From Micavibrio_B sp964399985 (GTDB lineage Bacteria; Pseudomonadota; Alphaproteobacteria; Micavibrionales; Micavibrionaceae): a stretch of 64,000 nt of DNA. The position numbers were made by a program, and so were the translations under genes. This document shows positions 56,596 through 64,000 of this stretch, piece after piece. Location: positions 62,001 through 126,000 of the forward strand of contig CAYNRY010000001.1 in NCBI GenBank assembly GCA_964399985.1, in the 5' to 3' direction. Under the pieces are notes generated by a model, which saw only the letters and a program-made list of their open reading frames with translations, had not been told where the DNA came from and ran no database searches. Position 1 is the stretch's first letter. Every line of letters begins with the position of its first letter.

Positions 56596-57126
56596 ATGCA
56601 TAGAAACGAAATCAGAACAGAAAAAAATAATACGCTGACATTGACGCTTATAGCGATCATAGCAGTTGTTGCAATCATTGCGGTTGTCGCTTTTAGCGGA
56701 AGCCGTCCTACTGATACTATGGACGATTCGGCGACAACATCTGCAGCCGTAACAGATCCGTCAGTAGATGCTGCTACAACAGAGCCGTCAGGATCGGCAG
56801 ATACGGCGACAACCATTCAGCCTGAGACAGCCCAGCCTGTGTCGCCAGTGACAGCACCCGAAACCGGCAACACGACAGCCGAGCCCGTTACGCCGGATAC
56901 AACAACAGGCAGTACAAGTACAATGCCGACTGAACCTGCCGTAGTGCCCGATACAAGTGCTATAATGCCGGAATCGACGGATGGCACAATGGCGCCCGAC
57001 AATACAGACGATACAAGTGAGACAATCCCCGGTTCACCAAATGGAACGACTGTTCCTGACTCGACCAGCACGACCAATCCGGGCACTGCGGTACCGCCTA
57101 CGACCGGCATGACATCTGAGCAATAA
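56596..57126 (+). CDS. Thr/Pro/Ser-rich membrane-anchored stalk protein
   Basis: A 176-residue protein. One N-terminal helix (TLTLIAIIAVVAIIAVVAF) anchors a low-complexity periplasmic part from about residue 38, made of Thr, Ser, Pro, Asp and Glu (for example DTTTGSTSTMPTEPAVVPD). It is acidic and probably extended and disordered; Thr/Pro density suggests an envelope spacer or O-glycosylated stalk, which is inference. No folded domain is visible. It has a possible EcfG-like promoter and ends at a perfect hairpin. Confidence 0.7.
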   Translation: MHRNEIRTEKNNTLTLTLIAIIAVVAIIAVVAFSGSRPTDTMDDSATTSAAVTDPSVDAATTEPSGSADTATTIQPETAQPVSPVTAPETGNTTAEPVTPDTTTGSTSTMPTEPAVVPDTSAIMPESTDGTMAPDNTDDTSETIPGSPNGTTVPDSTSTTNPGTAVPPTTGMTSEQ

Positions 57127-57133
57127 TTATCCT

Positions 57134-57157
57134 GAGAGGCACAAAGATGTGCCTCTC
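57134..57157. other. Perfect hairpin GAGAGGCACA/TGTGCCTCTC
   Basis: A 10-bp perfect stem with AAGA loop, 8 bases after the Thr-rich gene. It has no T-run, so it is a weak terminator, mRNA stabiliser or binding site. The ribosome-binding site of the next gene follows 12 bases on. Confidence 0.7.
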
Positions 57158-57179
57158 ATATTATCTTAGGAGGCTCGCT

Positions 57180-57695
57180 ATGAAAGAAGCTGTTGGATTA
57201 TTTCATGACATGGATCAATTACAACTTGCGATTAAAGAGCTGGAACGAACTGATTTTCCACGCGATTCATTAAGTGTACTGGGCGCGGATAAAGAAGAGA
57301 TCGAAAGCCGCTTTGGCGCTATGGATATAGAAACGCTGGAGGATGCGCAGGTTGATAAGGAGGCACCAGTCCGCACCGAAGAGAAAATTATAGGCTCGGG
57401 GGCAATGATAGCGGGCTCAGTATATATCGGCGCTATGGCTGTTGCATTGGCGGCAGGGGCAGTAACGATACCTGCCATAATCACGGCGGCCGTTATTGGC
57501 GGTGCAGGCGGGGGCGCGATAGGCGCTGTTTTGACGAAAATAATGGGTGATCATTATAACGCCAGCATAGAGGAGCAGATTAAAAATGGCGGTCTGCTGC
57601 TATGGGTTAGAACGACAGATCATGCAAAAGAAGAAAAAGCGTGTGAAATATTAAGCCGCTATGGCGCAGACCATGTTAAGATTCATGAGATATAA
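57180..57695 (+). CDS. YflT-like protein with a glycine-rich membrane core, paralogue of 48146
   Basis: A 171-residue protein. N-terminal stress-protein-17M-like domain (AVGLFHDMDQLQLAIKELE, DSLSVLGADKEEIES), a central Gly/Ala/Ile hydrophobic pair (GAMIAGSVYIGAMAVALAAG, ITAAVIGGAGGGAIGAVLT) and a C-terminal domain (NGGLLLWVRTTDHAKEEKAC). Same layout as the protein at 48146 but diverged. GGAGG six bases before the ATG decides the start. Function unknown; likely membrane-associated stress protein. Confidence 0.72.
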   Translation: MKEAVGLFHDMDQLQLAIKELERTDFPRDSLSVLGADKEEIESRFGAMDIETLEDAQVDKEAPVRTEEKIIGSGAMIAGSVYIGAMAVALAAGAVTIPAIITAAVIGGAGGGAIGAVLTKIMGDHYNASIEEQIKNGGLLLWVRTTDHAKEEKACEILSRYGADHVKIHEI

Positions 57696-57754
57696 TAAAG
57701 TTCCATGACGGAAGTTAAATTTCGTCTATAGACGATAAATTTATTAAGAAACAA

Positions 57755-57785
57755 TTGCCCATTTTATACCAAAAGGTATTATAAT
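57755..57785 (+). promoter_or_regulatory. Promoter with internal palindrome before the second hybrid kinase
   Basis: TATAAT at 57780-57785 with TTGCCC at 57755-57760 (19-base spacer, long). Between them ATACC-AAAA-GGTAT (57766-57779) is a perfect palindrome and could be an operator. Confidence 0.4.
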
Positions 57786-57821
57786 AGTTCATTAGCTTTC
57801 CTTGCATTGAACGGTATCGGC

Positions 57822-60245
57822 ATGCCTAATATTAAATTTTCAATCAAAACGAATCTATTGGCTATTATAGGAATTTTAAATTTCTTTATCGCCATGCTTG
57901 TAGGCTTTAATCTTTATCAGTCATGGCATCAGCATAAAGCCGCTGTATCATTAAGCGAAAATCTGGTTACCAGCAGTCTTTTATATAATGCTGAAAAGTT
58001 CTTGTCGTCGGAGAGAGGCACGGCAGTCTCCGTTCTTTATGCGCCACCAGAAGTTTCCGGTAGCTTGATGCAGGAATTGCTCCGCAGTCGCAAGAACGCC
58101 AACTCATATCTCGATGAAGCCTTGGAGAGGTTGGCGGCAGAAGATAGGGATGATTTGAAAGCTCCGATACAGGAGGTGCGCGAAAGTTATGGGCGGTTGC
58201 AAAAACTGCGCCGTAATCTCGATACGGCTTTAATGCTACACACCGCATCCATGTTAAATAAAGGCAAGGACAAGCTTTCTTTGCCGGATCAGTTTTTTGA
58301 CGCAGACACTGATTTGATTATTAAAATTGACGATTTGATCGAAATTTATAATCGTCCCTATAACTTGGCAAATCCGGGTGCGGCACGCCTGATTAGGTTC
58401 ACCCATTTGATTTGGAACATTACAGAATATGCAGGGCGTGAATACGCCATGATCGGAAAACTCATTGCCGGTAACGAAAAGATGTCGGCTGTTGAACAGG
58501 AAAATCTTCAAAGCTGGCGCGCCAGAGTTCAATATGGTTGGGAGCTTGCCCATGGTTCGCTGGCCAATAATGCATGGCACGAGAATGTTGCGCCCGCAAT
58601 GGATGAAGCCGAAAGCCAGTATTTTACTACTTTTGATAAATTAAAAGACATGTTTTATTTGCCCAAGAAAAGAAACGGGACAAATATTTATCCGGTCACA
58701 GTTGAGACATGGCTTGAAGTTGCATCTCAGGCCGTTGCGTCTTTACATCAGCTGAATGATGATGTGCTCAGTTTTAACAAGGCTTATATCGAAAAAGTGA
58801 AGGCCGATTCAGAAAGAAAAATATTATTTAGCCTCCTTCTTTTTGCGGCAGTTATTCTCATTAGTTATTATTCCTGGAGAATCATAACCCAGAGGGTCTT
58901 ACTGCCAGTCGATCAAATGGCAGATACTTTATATAAAGCGACCAAGGGCGAAAGATTTTCTATCCCTGATATTAAAATTCGCAATGATGAGATGGGTAAG
59001 CTCATTACAGCGCTTAAGGCATTTCAGGAAAATGCGCGCGAGCTGGAAGAAGAGCGTGATAAAGCGAAAGCTGCGAATAATGCCAAGAGCGAATTTTTGG
59101 CTAATATGAGCCATGAGATCAGAACTCCGATGAATGTCGTGATCGGGCTGACAAATATTCTGGCCAGCTCCAAGCCACTGACTGACAAGCAGAGAGAGTT
59201 TATCAAAACTCTTCAGCTCAGTGCGGAATCTTTATTATCAATCATCAACGATCTCCTGGACATTAGTAAAATCGAAACCGAAAAATATGAACTGGAAGCA
59301 ATTCCGTTTAATCTCACGTCTTTGGTTGAAGAGATAGTAACGATCATGTCGGTCAAGGCAGAAGAGAAGGGGCTTGAATTCAAAGTCGATCTCAGCGGGA
59401 TCGAAGGCAAGGAATTTCTCGGCGATCCAACGCGTATTCGCCAGATACTTACCAATCTTTGCGGAAACGCGATCAAGTTTACAGAGAAAGGCTATATAGC
59501 GCTTAAAGTACAAGGCTTTACCAATGCCTCGACAGGAATGGAAGATCTCTATCTGTCGGTAGAAGATACAGGAATAGGAATAGCGCCGGAAAAGATATCA
59601 ACTATTTTCGAAAAATTCACGCAGGCCGATACGAGTATCAATCGTAAATATGGCGGAACGGGCTTAGGCCTGACAATCACAAAGACATTAACCGAAATGA
59701 TGGGCGGCAATATCAACGTGGAAAGCTACCCAAGCAACGGGACGGTATTTACGGTTTTTCTGCCCATACGATTACACGCGGTTTACGAAGCTGCCTCTGC
59801 AGAACCCAAAGAGTATTCCGCTCATTTTAATCCCGATCCAAAAAGGAGCGTGGCGATCAACGATAATGCCTGCGTTTTGCTGGTCGAGGATTATCAGCCC
59901 AATGCCTTGGTGGCGGGCCTCTATCTGGAACAGTTCGGTTTCAATCACGACGTGGCGGAAAACGGCATGATTGCGCTAAGAAAAGTAAAAGAGAAAGATT
60001 ATCATGCAATTTTGATGGATGTTCAAATGCATGGGCTGGACGGATATCAAACAACGCAGGAGATCCGCAAATTTGAAAAAGAGATGCACAAGCCCCGTAT
60101 CAAGATAATCGGTATGACGGCGCATGCGCTGCCCGGGGATCGCGAGCGTTGCATAGATGCCGGCATGGATGATTATCTTTCCAAGCCGTTCAATCCTGAC
60201 GACTTAAGAGAAAAGCTTTCAGGCTCTCGCAAAAAAGCCGAATAA
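57822..60245 (+). CDS. Hybrid histidine kinase with a NIT-like sensor and receiver
   Basis: An 807-residue membrane kinase. TM1 at about 10-30; a long helical periplasmic sensor at 31-330, whose AEKFLSSERGTAVSVLYAPP with SRKNANSYLDEALERL resembles the NIT (nitrate/nitrite-sensing) domain; TM2 about 334-355; HAMP (LLPVDQMADTLYKATKGERF). HisKA phospho-His is about 431 in NMSHEIRTPM, followed by the ATPase (NLCGNAIKF, DTGIGIAPE, GGTGLGL). The C-terminal receiver has Asp in LMDVQMHGLDG; the usual Pro after Gln-Met is His. No HPt domain. A TTG at 57807 is an alternative start. It closes the stress island. Confidence 0.92.
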   Translation: MPNIKFSIKTNLLAIIGILNFFIAMLVGFNLYQSWHQHKAAVSLSENLVTSSLLYNAEKFLSSERGTAVSVLYAPPEVSGSLMQELLRSRKNANSYLDEALERLAAEDRDDLKAPIQEVRESYGRLQKLRRNLDTALMLHTASMLNKGKDKLSLPDQFFDADTDLIIKIDDLIEIYNRPYNLANPGAARLIRFTHLIWNITEYAGREYAMIGKLIAGNEKMSAVEQENLQSWRARVQYGWELAHGSLANNAWHENVAPAMDEAESQYFTTFDKLKDMFYLPKKRNGTNIYPVTVETWLEVASQAVASLHQLNDDVLSFNKAYIEKVKADSERKILFSLLLFAAVILISYYSWRIITQRVLLPVDQMADTLYKATKGERFSIPDIKIRNDEMGKLITALKAFQENARELEEERDKAKAANNAKSEFLANMSHEIRTPMNVVIGLTNILASSKPLTDKQREFIKTLQLSAESLLSIINDLLDISKIETEKYELEAIPFNLTSLVEEIVTIMSVKAEEKGLEFKVDLSGIEGKEFLGDPTRIRQILTNLCGNAIKFTEKGYIALKVQGFTNASTGMEDLYLSVEDTGIGIAPEKISTIFEKFTQADTSINRKYGGTGLGLTITKTLTEMMGGNINVESYPSNGTVFTVFLPIRLHAVYEAASAEPKEYSAHFNPDPKRSVAINDNACVLLVEDYQPNALVAGLYLEQFGFNHDVAENGMIALRKVKEKDYHAILMDVQMHGLDGYQTTQEIRKFEKEMHKPRIKIIGMTAHALPGDRERCIDAGMDDYLSKPFNPDDLREKLSGSRKKAE

Positions 60246-60269
60246 AAAAGAGCCCGAAAGGGCTCTTTT
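60246..60269. terminator. Bidirectional intrinsic terminator
   Basis: AAAAGAGCCC-GAAA-GGGCTCTTTT between the convergent kinase and TpsB genes. Confidence 0.9.
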
Positions 60270-60289
60270 AAATTAGAATTAAAATTATT

Positions 60290-62008
60290 TTAGAAGCGCT
60301 TGCTTAGCGTAAACAACAATCTTGCTTTATCCTCGTCTTCCGTTTGCGGTGCGCGGGTTAGTGGGAATGCCAAAAGAGCCCCGGCATCGATCTCCATCGG
60401 CAAATCCATGCGGACGCCGAACCCCGCAGAAGCGAGAGAGTCAATTTTCTGGGCGCTTGTGGTTGCGTCCTGATTCCAGACGCGGCCAACATCATAAAAG
60501 CCGAACAATTGGTAGCTTTCCAGATAAGGAAGTTTATACGGCTCTGTCCATTGCAATTCGACTTTACCGGCAACGCCGTCATCACCGATGATTTCTGACG
60601 GATCATAGCCGCGGCCATAGCTAATACCGCCGACGCCGAATTCTTCAGATGAGTACAAAGGAGAATTAGAAAGCTGTCCGGTGACGCCAAGAAGAACGTT
60701 GACCGATCCATAAATGCGCTGCAGACGTTGCAATTCGGCGTTTACCTTATAAAAGTCCGGCTCTGCCTCAAGGCGCGAGAGATTTGGCGCGTTTTCCTGG
60801 CTGGAGCCAAAAACATCGACGCCGTGCGATACTTCGATATCGGCGATATTGTAGCCGATGCCGAATAATGTATCGACAGCTTCGGCACGCGCACCAACGC
60901 GAAGGGCGCGAATGCGGTCTTTACGGGTTTCTTCCAAGTCATTATCGGATTCGACATTGCGGTAATCAAACGTAGCGCGGCCCGTTAAATTCAGGGCGCG
61001 GGAGCGAATAAAGGGGTGACGGACAGTCACGCCAAGTAAATCTGATCTTCCATCGACATCGAATTGTTTCAAATCAAAGCCCGGGGAGGTTAATGTTTTG
61101 CTGCCGAAAATTTCAAAGCTGGTGCCGTAATCAAAAATCGGCTGCAGGTAATTCAAGCCGATATAGGCAAGTTCAGGATCGAGCCCGTCCATGGGCGTCG
61201 CCACCGCTTGAGCCGTAATTTTTTCATTCAAACCAAGAAGCGAATTACCGCTGGCAACGGCGGTTACCTGCGTAGGTCCTAAATAACGGCTGCCGTAATT
61301 ATCGATGCCGAGTAGTGCGTCGAAATTGTCGCGCTCTGTGATAACTGTCATATCTGCGGCACCGGTTTGTGTCGGAGACGGACTCAAGACGCCGCGGGCG
61401 GTGACGCCCGGCAGATCGTTAATCAGCAGCATCCAGCGTTCAAGATCTTTAACGTTGGTCGCGCCTTTATTCATTTTAATCTTCGATGCGTAGCTACGGA
61501 TCAGGCTGCCATCATCTCTGCCCTGAACAGTTACTTCGCTGACATAGCCTTCGACAACCTGAAGTCGGGCCGTGCCGCCCTCAATGGTTTGAGGAGGGAC
61601 GACTATTTGAGTTAGAATATAACCGTCATTGCGGTACTTGCGTGTGAGATCGCCGGCAATGCCATAGAGATCGGCCAGCGATATTGTCTGACCGATTTTG
61701 TCGGCATAAACAGGTTTCAAATCTGCTTCGCTGTATGTGGTTACGCCATCAAGTTGCAAATTCTGCAAAGTGAACGTAACTTTTTCCGCGCCAGCCGGAG
61801 CATCCTGAATTTTAATTTCTTTCACTTCGATACGCGGGGAAAGATTGGCGGAGTTATCGGGTGTCAGAATTTGTTGCTGCTCGACGCGGCCTGCAGAGGC
61901 GCTGCCAACGGCGGCGTCCGGCACCTGAGCTTGTGCATATCCGGAAAAGCCCGTGGCTACAGCGCAAATAGTCAATGCAGTCGTGCGCATTAGAAATGTA
62001 TTTCTCAT
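60290..62008 (-). CDS. Two-partner secretion outer-membrane transporter (TpsB, ShlB/FhaC family)
   Basis: A 572-residue outer-membrane protein. Signal peptide (TTALTICAVATGFSGYAQAQ). A POTRA domain at about 70-150 (FTLQNLQLDGVTTYSEADL, YRNDGYILTQIVVPPQTIE) and a second POTRA-like part (VVEGYVSEVTVQG, INDLPGVTARGVL) precede a 16-strand barrel ending in Phe (FTLSKRF), as required by the BAM machine. EFGVGGISYGRGYDPSEI is the conserved barrel loop region. TpsB proteins export large TpsA exoproteins. No TpsA gene is on either side in this window. Confidence 0.9.
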   Translation of the reverse strand: MRNTFLMRTTALTICAVATGFSGYAQAQVPDAAVGSASAGRVEQQQILTPDNSANLSPRIEVKEIKIQDAPAGAEKVTFTLQNLQLDGVTTYSEADLKPVYADKIGQTISLADLYGIAGDLTRKYRNDGYILTQIVVPPQTIEGGTARLQVVEGYVSEVTVQGRDDGSLIRSYASKIKMNKGATNVKDLERWMLLINDLPGVTARGVLSPSPTQTGAADMTVITERDNFDALLGIDNYGSRYLGPTQVTAVASGNSLLGLNEKITAQAVATPMDGLDPELAYIGLNYLQPIFDYGTSFEIFGSKTLTSPGFDLKQFDVDGRSDLLGVTVRHPFIRSRALNLTGRATFDYRNVESDNDLEETRKDRIRALRVGARAEAVDTLFGIGYNIADIEVSHGVDVFGSSQENAPNLSRLEAEPDFYKVNAELQRLQRIYGSVNVLLGVTGQLSNSPLYSSEEFGVGGISYGRGYDPSEIIGDDGVAGKVELQWTEPYKLPYLESYQLFGFYDVGRVWNQDATTSAQKIDSLASAGFGVRMDLPMEIDAGALLAFPLTRAPQTEDEDKARLLFTLSKRF

Positions 62009-62251
62009 AAGAGAATCCCCTGATTATGCAAAATTTATGATTAAACTTCGGACGAATATATACTGCATCATTTTTAATATAGAAAGGGGCGTTTGGAAAG
62101 AATCAAAGCGGGTGAGACAAATTAAATACAGCCACTTACATTAGAATAAATAAATATTATCAGTGGTTTATGCCTCTGGGTAGACTATATTAGCTATGGA
62201 TTTGAAAAGAACCGCATGTTTCAATCAAAAAACAATTTAAGTTAATTATAG

Positions 62252-63349
62252 ATGCCGCCAGAGACGACATATTTTAATACGAATAACGAAGTTTTGTATT
62301 TAAGCGGTACATGGACGCTGGATCATGCCGAAAAAATCGTTGCCGAGTCGGCGCAGAGGCTTGAAACGGCTAAATTTCTAAAAATAGATTCAAGCCGCAT
62401 CGAAAAGATCGATAGCTGGGGTGCGTATTTCCTTAAAAAAATCGCTGCCAACTCGGGTGCGGTTAGTGATGTCACGCCAGAGCAAAAAAAGCTTCTCGAT
62501 TTCATACCGGAAGTAAAAAAGCTTCCAACAGAGAATCGGGAGAAATTCTCCCTCCATGTCGCGATGGAAGCTGTCGGCCAGAAAACCTTTAATTCTTTGA
62601 ACGAAGTGTTTGGCGTTTTAAGTTTTATCGGTCAAGCAAGTATCCGATTCTTTAAAAATATCGGCAATCCGCGTGCGTTTCGTTTTCATTCCATTATTCG
62701 GCATATCGATGAAACGGGATTAAAAGCCGTGCCGATTATCGCGCTGCTTGCCATCCTGACAACGATGGTAATTTCCTATCAGGCGGCGACGCAATTGCAG
62801 AAATTCGGCGCGAATATTTTTACCATCGATCTGACAGTTATATCGCTTCTGCGCGAGATGGGCGTTCTTATAACGGCAATCATGGTTGCGGGGCGTTCAG
62901 GCAGTGCTTTCGCGGCGGAGATTGGTGTTATGAAGCTGCGTGAAGAGGTGGATGCGCTGCGCACAATGGGTATGGATCCGTTTGAAGTGCTGGTACTGCC
63001 GCGCGTTCTGGCCCTGATGATTTCCCTTCCGATCTTGACCTTTATTGCCGACATAGTCGGCTTAATGGGCGGCAGTATCATTTCCATGGCGCTGCTGGAT
63101 ATTCCGCTCGATCAATATATTGACCGCGTGCAATCGGTTGCCAAACCTACGATGTTTTTTGTCGGTATGGTGAAGGCGCCGGTTTTTGCTTTCATCATTG
63201 CCATCGTCGGTACTTATCAGGGCATGAATATTTCAGGCTCGGCGGAAAGCGTCGGCAAATTGACGACCGTATCCGTCGTACAATCGATTTTCCTTGTTAT
63301 CATGGCCGATGCATTTTTCTCGATCCTCTTTGCGCAGATGGGGCTATAA
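62252..63349 (+). CDS. MlaE-family permease with an N-terminal STAS-like domain
   Basis: A 365-residue protein. Residues 1-95 form a STAS/MlaB-like domain (NEVLYLSGTWTLDHAEKIVA, FLKIDSSRIEKIDSWGAYFL). The rest is an MlaE permease (LLREMGVLITAIMVAGRSGS, AAEIGVMKLREEVDALRTMG, VGTYQGMNISGSAESVG). It differs from the stand-alone MlaE at 9905. The ATPase gene starts one base after its stop. It moves lipid or another hydrophobic substrate between membranes; the substrate is unknown. The 243-base region upstream shows no gene or strong motif. Confidence 0.9.
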   Translation: MPPETTYFNTNNEVLYLSGTWTLDHAEKIVAESAQRLETAKFLKIDSSRIEKIDSWGAYFLKKIAANSGAVSDVTPEQKKLLDFIPEVKKLPTENREKFSLHVAMEAVGQKTFNSLNEVFGVLSFIGQASIRFFKNIGNPRAFRFHSIIRHIDETGLKAVPIIALLAILTTMVISYQAATQLQKFGANIFTIDLTVISLLREMGVLITAIMVAGRSGSAFAAEIGVMKLREEVDALRTMGMDPFEVLVLPRVLALMISLPILTFIADIVGLMGGSIISMALLDIPLDQYIDRVQSVAKPTMFFVGMVKAPVFAFIIAIVGTYQGMNISGSAESVGKLTTVSVVQSIFLVIMADAFFSILFAQMGL

Positions 63350-63350
63350 G

Positions 63351-64000
63351 ATGACGGCCCCAAATCATAAAATAATCGAAGTTAAGAATTTGGTGACCCA
63401 GTTTGGCCAGCAGGTCGTGCACGATCATCTTGATATCGAGTTGAATCAAGGCGAGATTCTCGGCCTTGTCGGCGGTTCTGGTTCGGGAAAATCCGTACTC
63501 CTTCGCAGCATGATCGGGCTGATCCGTCCGAAAGAAGGCAGTATTAAAATCGATGGTATTGAAATCGACGGCGAGCAGAAAGATGAGCTGACAAAAAGCT
63601 GGGGCGTTTTGTTCCAGAACGGTGCGCTTTTCTCCGGGATGAGCGTCATCGATAATATCGCTCTGCCGATCCGCGAACATTACGATCTGCCCGAAGACAT
63701 GATCATGGAACTGGCGGCGTCAAAGCTTCAAATGGTGGGATTAAAGCCGGAAGACGGCGCCAAGATGCCGTCACAAATTTCCGGCGGTATGTCGCGGCGG
63801 GCAGGGCTTGCAAGGGCGCTGGCTCTCGATCCGTCCGTTTTATTTCTGGACGAGCCGACAGCAGGGCTGGATCCGATAGCGGCGTCATCTTTCGACGAAC
63901 TTATTTTATCTTTGCGCGATATTCTGGGTGTCGCGGTGTTAATTATAACCCATGATCTTGATACTTTGGTGTCGATCTGCGACCGTATCGCCATGCTGGT
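63351..64000 (+). CDS. MlaF-like ABC transporter ATPase, 3' end outside the window
   Basis: The first 216 residues are visible. Walker A is GGSGSGKS (about 42-49), the Q-loop is in WGVLFQNGALFSGMSV, the signature is ISGGMSRRAGLARAL, Walker B is LFLDEPTAGLDP and the switch His is in LIITHDLDTLV. Gly-Met-Ser-Arg-Arg in the signature (MlaF usually has M-x-x-R) fits lipid-type transporters. It continues past base 64000. It pairs with the STAS-MlaE permease; a gene for an MCE/MlaD partner would be expected downstream. Confidence 0.93.
   Translation, partial: MTAPNHKIIEVKNLVTQFGQQVVHDHLDIELNQGEILGLVGGSGSGKSVLLRSMIGLIRPKEGSIKIDGIEIDGEQKDELTKSWGVLFQNGALFSGMSVIDNIALPIREHYDLPEDMIMELAASKLQMVGLKPEDGAKMPSQISGGMSRRAGLARALALDPSVLFLDEPTAGLDPIAASSFDELILSLRDILGVAVLIITHDLDTLVSICDRIAML

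Noticed and set aside
1..64000. CRISPR arrays, rRNA genes, transposases
   Set aside because: No regularly spaced repeats, no rRNA-like sequence and no DDE/IS-type reading frames were seen; the dispersed palindromes are single and irregularly spaced.

Overview
This window looks like a chromosomal segment of an alphaproteobacterium of moderate GC content. The evidence is gene order and family type: rpsF-rpsR-rplI followed by dnaB and alr, the fabD-fabG-acpP-fabF-mltG lipid and cell-wall cluster, a mitochondrial-processing-peptidase-like M16 protease beside thrC, an MlaE/MlaF pair, SapC, ExoD and an EcfG-like sigma factor. I cannot name genus or species. There is no rRNA, CRISPR array, transposase or intact prophage; one tRNA (Met, CAT) is present.

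The left part (1-46.7 kb) is mostly housekeeping. From left to right: a broken membrane-protein gene; orphan arsH; a SecDF-head-like lipoprotein; a candidate leader RNA; thrC; the M16 protease; dgkA; algH; a peroxiredoxin; PBP1A; a VanX-like dipeptidase; mlaEF; alr; dnaB; and the ribosomal bS6-bS18-bL9 operon. These are followed by the fatty-acid cluster with acpP and mltG, then cysH, tRNA-Met, mnmA, a ferredoxin with a cysteine desulfurase, bcp, a giant AsmA/YhdP-like protein, tyrS, anmK, an orphan ParA ATPase, a Sua5-type synthase, a lytic transglycosylase, an acyl-CoA dehydrogenase, SapC, ugd and cysQ. Five tail-to-tail gene pairs here overlap by exactly four bases, sharing their stop codons. 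Short palindromic repeats of at least two families sit in many gene junctions, and some supply stop codons or gene ends.

The right part (46.7-60.3 kb) is an accessory-looking island. It opens with a CI/Cro-like divergent repressor pair with two matching palindromes. A run of mostly small membrane, lipoprotein and periplasmic genes follows: glycine-zipper proteins, a 25-residue membrane peptide, DUF1328, PRC-barrel, DUF883, a holin-like partner, an entericidin-like peptide, an EF-hand protein, ExoD, and a Thr/Pro-rich stalk protein. Interspersed are two hybrid histidine kinases, an EcfG-like ECF sigma factor and an OmpR-type response regulator. Motifs resembling the EcfG promoter (GGAAC-N16/17-CGTT) precede several of these genes. 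A perfect copy precedes a separate, previously overlooked 59-codon gene at 25288. I infer an envelope and general stress module.

The right edge carries an orphan two-partner-secretion transporter (TpsB) and a second MlaE/MlaF-type lipid ABC transporter whose permease has an N-terminal STAS-like domain; its ATPase runs off the window. Assignments rest on reading motifs and translated sequences by eye; no database search was possible.
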